Source of the DNA: Treponema sp. | GTDB taxonomy: Bacteria; Spirochaetota; Spirochaetia; Treponematales; Breznakiellaceae | DNA: 6,414 nt | Direction of reading: 5' to 3' | Assembly: GCA_031280065.1 (NCBI GenBank) | Contig: JAITHH010000055.1 | Span: forward strand, 1-6,414 | Part shown: in pieces, positions 5,672 through 6,414 of the stretch | How positions within the stretch are numbered: position 1 is the first letter of the stretch | Layout: the number at the start of each line of letters is the position of its first letter | Notes under the pieces: model-generated | Seen by the model: only the letters and a program-made list of their open reading frames with translations | Database searches by the model: none | Told to the model about the DNA's origin: nothing | Translations under genes and position numbers: made by a program

Positions 5672-5710
5672 GAGATCGGCGTGGAAATTGAAAGAAAATA
5701 CATGGGGGGT

Positions 5711-5734
5711 GCCGGGGGGTTGTAACCCCCCGGC
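5711..5734. repeat. 24-nt GC-rich palindrome
   Basis: GCCGGGGGGTT (5711-5721) pairs perfectly with AACCCCCCGGC (5724-5734) around a central GT; in RNA the practical form is a 10-bp stem with a TGTA loop. No T-run follows on the + strand. On the - strand a T-rich stretch (TATTTTCTTTC) begins about eight bases after the stem. It could terminate transcription entering from the right, upstream of the 5671 promoter, or be an interspersed palindromic repeat. Confidence 0.6.
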
Positions 5735-5814
5735 GAAATGTGAAACGGGGGCTGGGACCGCTGGCATCGCATGTACCTCTCCACATTCGACGCATCCCCC
5801 AACCAGCAACCTCC

Positions 5815-5980
5815 GCGCTTAGGGAAGCGCTGATTGCGGACCTTCGGTCCGGCGGATGAAACCGCAGATTACGCAGGTGAAAAGGATGCCGCAGATGAAT
5901 AGAAACAGCATCAGCGTCGAACCGCAGGTTCGCAAACCGAAGGTTCGCAATCTGTGTACATCCGTGTCATCTGTGGTAAA
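5815..5980. repeat. Composite palindromic interspersed repeat
   Basis: Two short hairpins, GCGCTT-AGGG-AAGCGC (5815-5830) and CGGACC-TTC-GGTCCG (5837-5851), precede an imperfect inverted repeat. Its left arm (5861-5896, ACCGCAGATTACGCAG and on) matches the complement of the right arm (5950-5977, ending TGTCATCTGTGGT). In its centre are CGAACC-GCA-GGTTCG (5918-5932) and two direct copies of AGGTTCGCAA (5926-5935, 5941-5950). The style (repeated ACCACAGAT/ATCTGTGGT-like pieces) is, from memory, that of multicopy intergenic repeats in spirochaetes and some other bacteria. Copy number cannot be seen here. Open frames across it are not genes. Confidence 0.65.
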
Positions 5981-6085
5981 AAAACCAGTTGTCTGGGTGC
6001 TGAGGAAGAGCGTCCCGTGGAGGAAGAAAGCCGAAGCGGAGGCGTACCTGTGCGCGGTAAATTCCAAACAGCACGGTTCCCCGCG
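5981..6085. other. Gene-free stretch between repeat and HRDC remnant
   Basis: Starting with an A-run (5978-5984) and continuing through purine-rich sequence (GAGGAAGAG, GGAGGAAG), this stretch shows no promoter, hairpin or gene I can support. Frames crossing it are continuations of the neighbouring repeat and have no ribosome-binding site. Together with 5672-5980 it makes a gap of about 400 bp without a credible protein gene. Confidence 0.5.
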
Positions 6086-6259
6086 TCAGCCGGCGTATTC
6101 CCCGATAAGGCGGATAAAGGCATCCCCGTACTTCTTCAGCTTCACCGCCCCCGCGCCGGAAACGGCCAGAAATTGATCCGGATTACGGGGCAGCCTGCGG
6201 CACATATCCCGCAGGGAGGCGGTTAATGGAAAGCCGTTACCCGCAAAGGGTGTCTTTCC
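6086..6259 (-). pseudogene. Orphan HRDC-domain remnant (C-terminus of a RecQ-like helicase)
   Basis: Between an in-frame TAG (6260-6262) and the TGA at 6086-6088 the - strand encodes 57 residues. The core, TASLRDMCRRLPRNP, then FLAVSGAGAVKLKKYGDAFI, ending RLIGEYAG, fits the HRDC domain pattern (a Leu-Arg-(D/E)-Met helix, a Pro, then an SG-G---(K)L-KYG motif). HRDC domains end RecQ helicases and RNase D and help bind nucleic acid. The helicase domains are absent: upstream frames on this strand do not continue the protein, and the only ATG, in RDMC, would remove part of the first helix. I therefore call it a 5'-truncated fragment. A frameshift from a domain upstream is less likely, because 6263-6368 shows no RecQ-like sequence in any - strand frame. 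It lies next to the palindromic repeat, a plausible rearrangement scar. Confidence 0.7.
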
Positions 6260-6320
6260 CTATTCCAGAGCATTTTTTTGCTGGTTTTCCTGGGTAAACC
6301 CCCAGGGCTCCTGCATTTAC

Positions 6321-6332
6321 TTTTCCGGAAAA
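6321..6332. promoter_or_regulatory. 12-bp palindrome upstream of the right-end gene
   Basis: TTTTCCGGAAAA is a perfect 12-bp palindrome lying 36 bp before the ATG at 6369. It could be an operator. The nearby TAAGAT (6337-6342) is a possible -10 box, but I find no -35 box at good spacing. A CCTGGG-TAAACC-CCCAGG hairpin (6289-6306) lies just upstream and has no T-run. Confidence 0.35.
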
Positions 6333-6368
6333 ACGGTAAGATACGAGCTATATCCGAGGGAGGGAACG

Positions 6369-6414
6369 ATGGATATAGCACGATTACAGGAAAAGCTGGG
6401 AACCATACCGGACC
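6369..6414 (+). CDS. N-terminus of an unidentified protein (partial)
   Basis: ATG at 6369 is preceded by GGGAGGGA (6358-6365), a strong ribosome-binding site at suitable spacing. Fifteen codons are visible (MDIARLQEKLGTIPD), an amphipathic helix-like start, before the window ends. The frame stays open to the edge. There is too little to assign a family. It is transcribed away from the HRDC remnant. Confidence 0.65.
   Translation, partial: MDIARLQEKLGTIPD

Noticed and set aside
5607..5822. 71-codon + strand frame downstream of the rightward promoter
   Set aside because: It starts at TTG with no ribosome-binding site, crosses the 24-nt palindrome and shows no protein-like features.
5819..6067. 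Open frame on the - strand with TTDDTDVHR and an ICGILF-type hydrophobic stretch
   Set aside because: These are typical chance translations of the palindromic interspersed repeat, and there is no start signal.
5856..6226. Two overlapping + strand open frames across the repeat and the HRDC remnant
   Set aside because: One reads through the palindromic repeat and the other is antisense to the HRDC-like sequence. Neither has a ribosome-binding site or recognisable content.

Overview
The window reads as bacterial chromosome, moderately GC-rich, probably from a host-associated spirochaete of the Treponema type. That placement is inference from memory. It rests on an rplU-prp-rpmA cluster with a short, unextended L27, an uncharacterised 238-residue protein of a kind I associate with gut treponemes, a Sec/lipobox surface lipoprotein, and an intergenic palindromic repeat whose chance translations (TTDDTDVHR-like) are common in spirochaete genomes. 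No marker gene here settles the taxonomy.

Left part (1-1113, + strand): the tail of an unidentified gene, two small hairpins, a near-consensus sigma70-type promoter (TTGACA, 17 bp, TATAAA), then a tight operon of ribosomal protein L21, the L27-processing-type cysteine protease Prp, and ribosomal protein L27. The obg GTPase gene that often follows rpmA is absent. Instead the operon meets a convergent gene whose stop codon overlaps the rpmA stop inside a 7-bp inverted repeat.

Middle (1110-5223, - strand): three genes read leftward. From right to left they are the 238-residue hypothetical protein (4507-5223), a 542-residue lipoprotein with fibronectin-III-like modules (2716-4344), a strong intrinsic terminator (2641-2680), and a cobalamin-binding radical SAM protein of the DUF4080 type (1110-2519).

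Right part (5224-6414): the most unusual stretch. Between a good leftward promoter (5643-5671) and the 238-residue gene lies a 13-unit tandem array with an exact 21-bp period (5264-5536). On the leftward strand it is open as a heptapeptide repeat of the form K-Y-(T/I)-D-P-x-x, and that frame ends 8 nt inside the 238-residue gene in an ATGAGTGA overlap. A rightward promoter (5579-5606) faces the leftward one. Beyond them is a gene-poor 700-bp region holding a 24-nt GC-rich palindrome, a palindromic interspersed repeat (about 5815-5980) and an orphan HRDC-domain remnant of a RecQ-like helicase (6086-6259, - strand). The window ends in the first 15 codons of a new + strand gene.

Functionally, the left operon is housekeeping ribosome assembly. 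The leftward genes look like accessory or cell-envelope functions, with the repeat array probably forming the leader or 5' untranslated region of the hypothetical gene.
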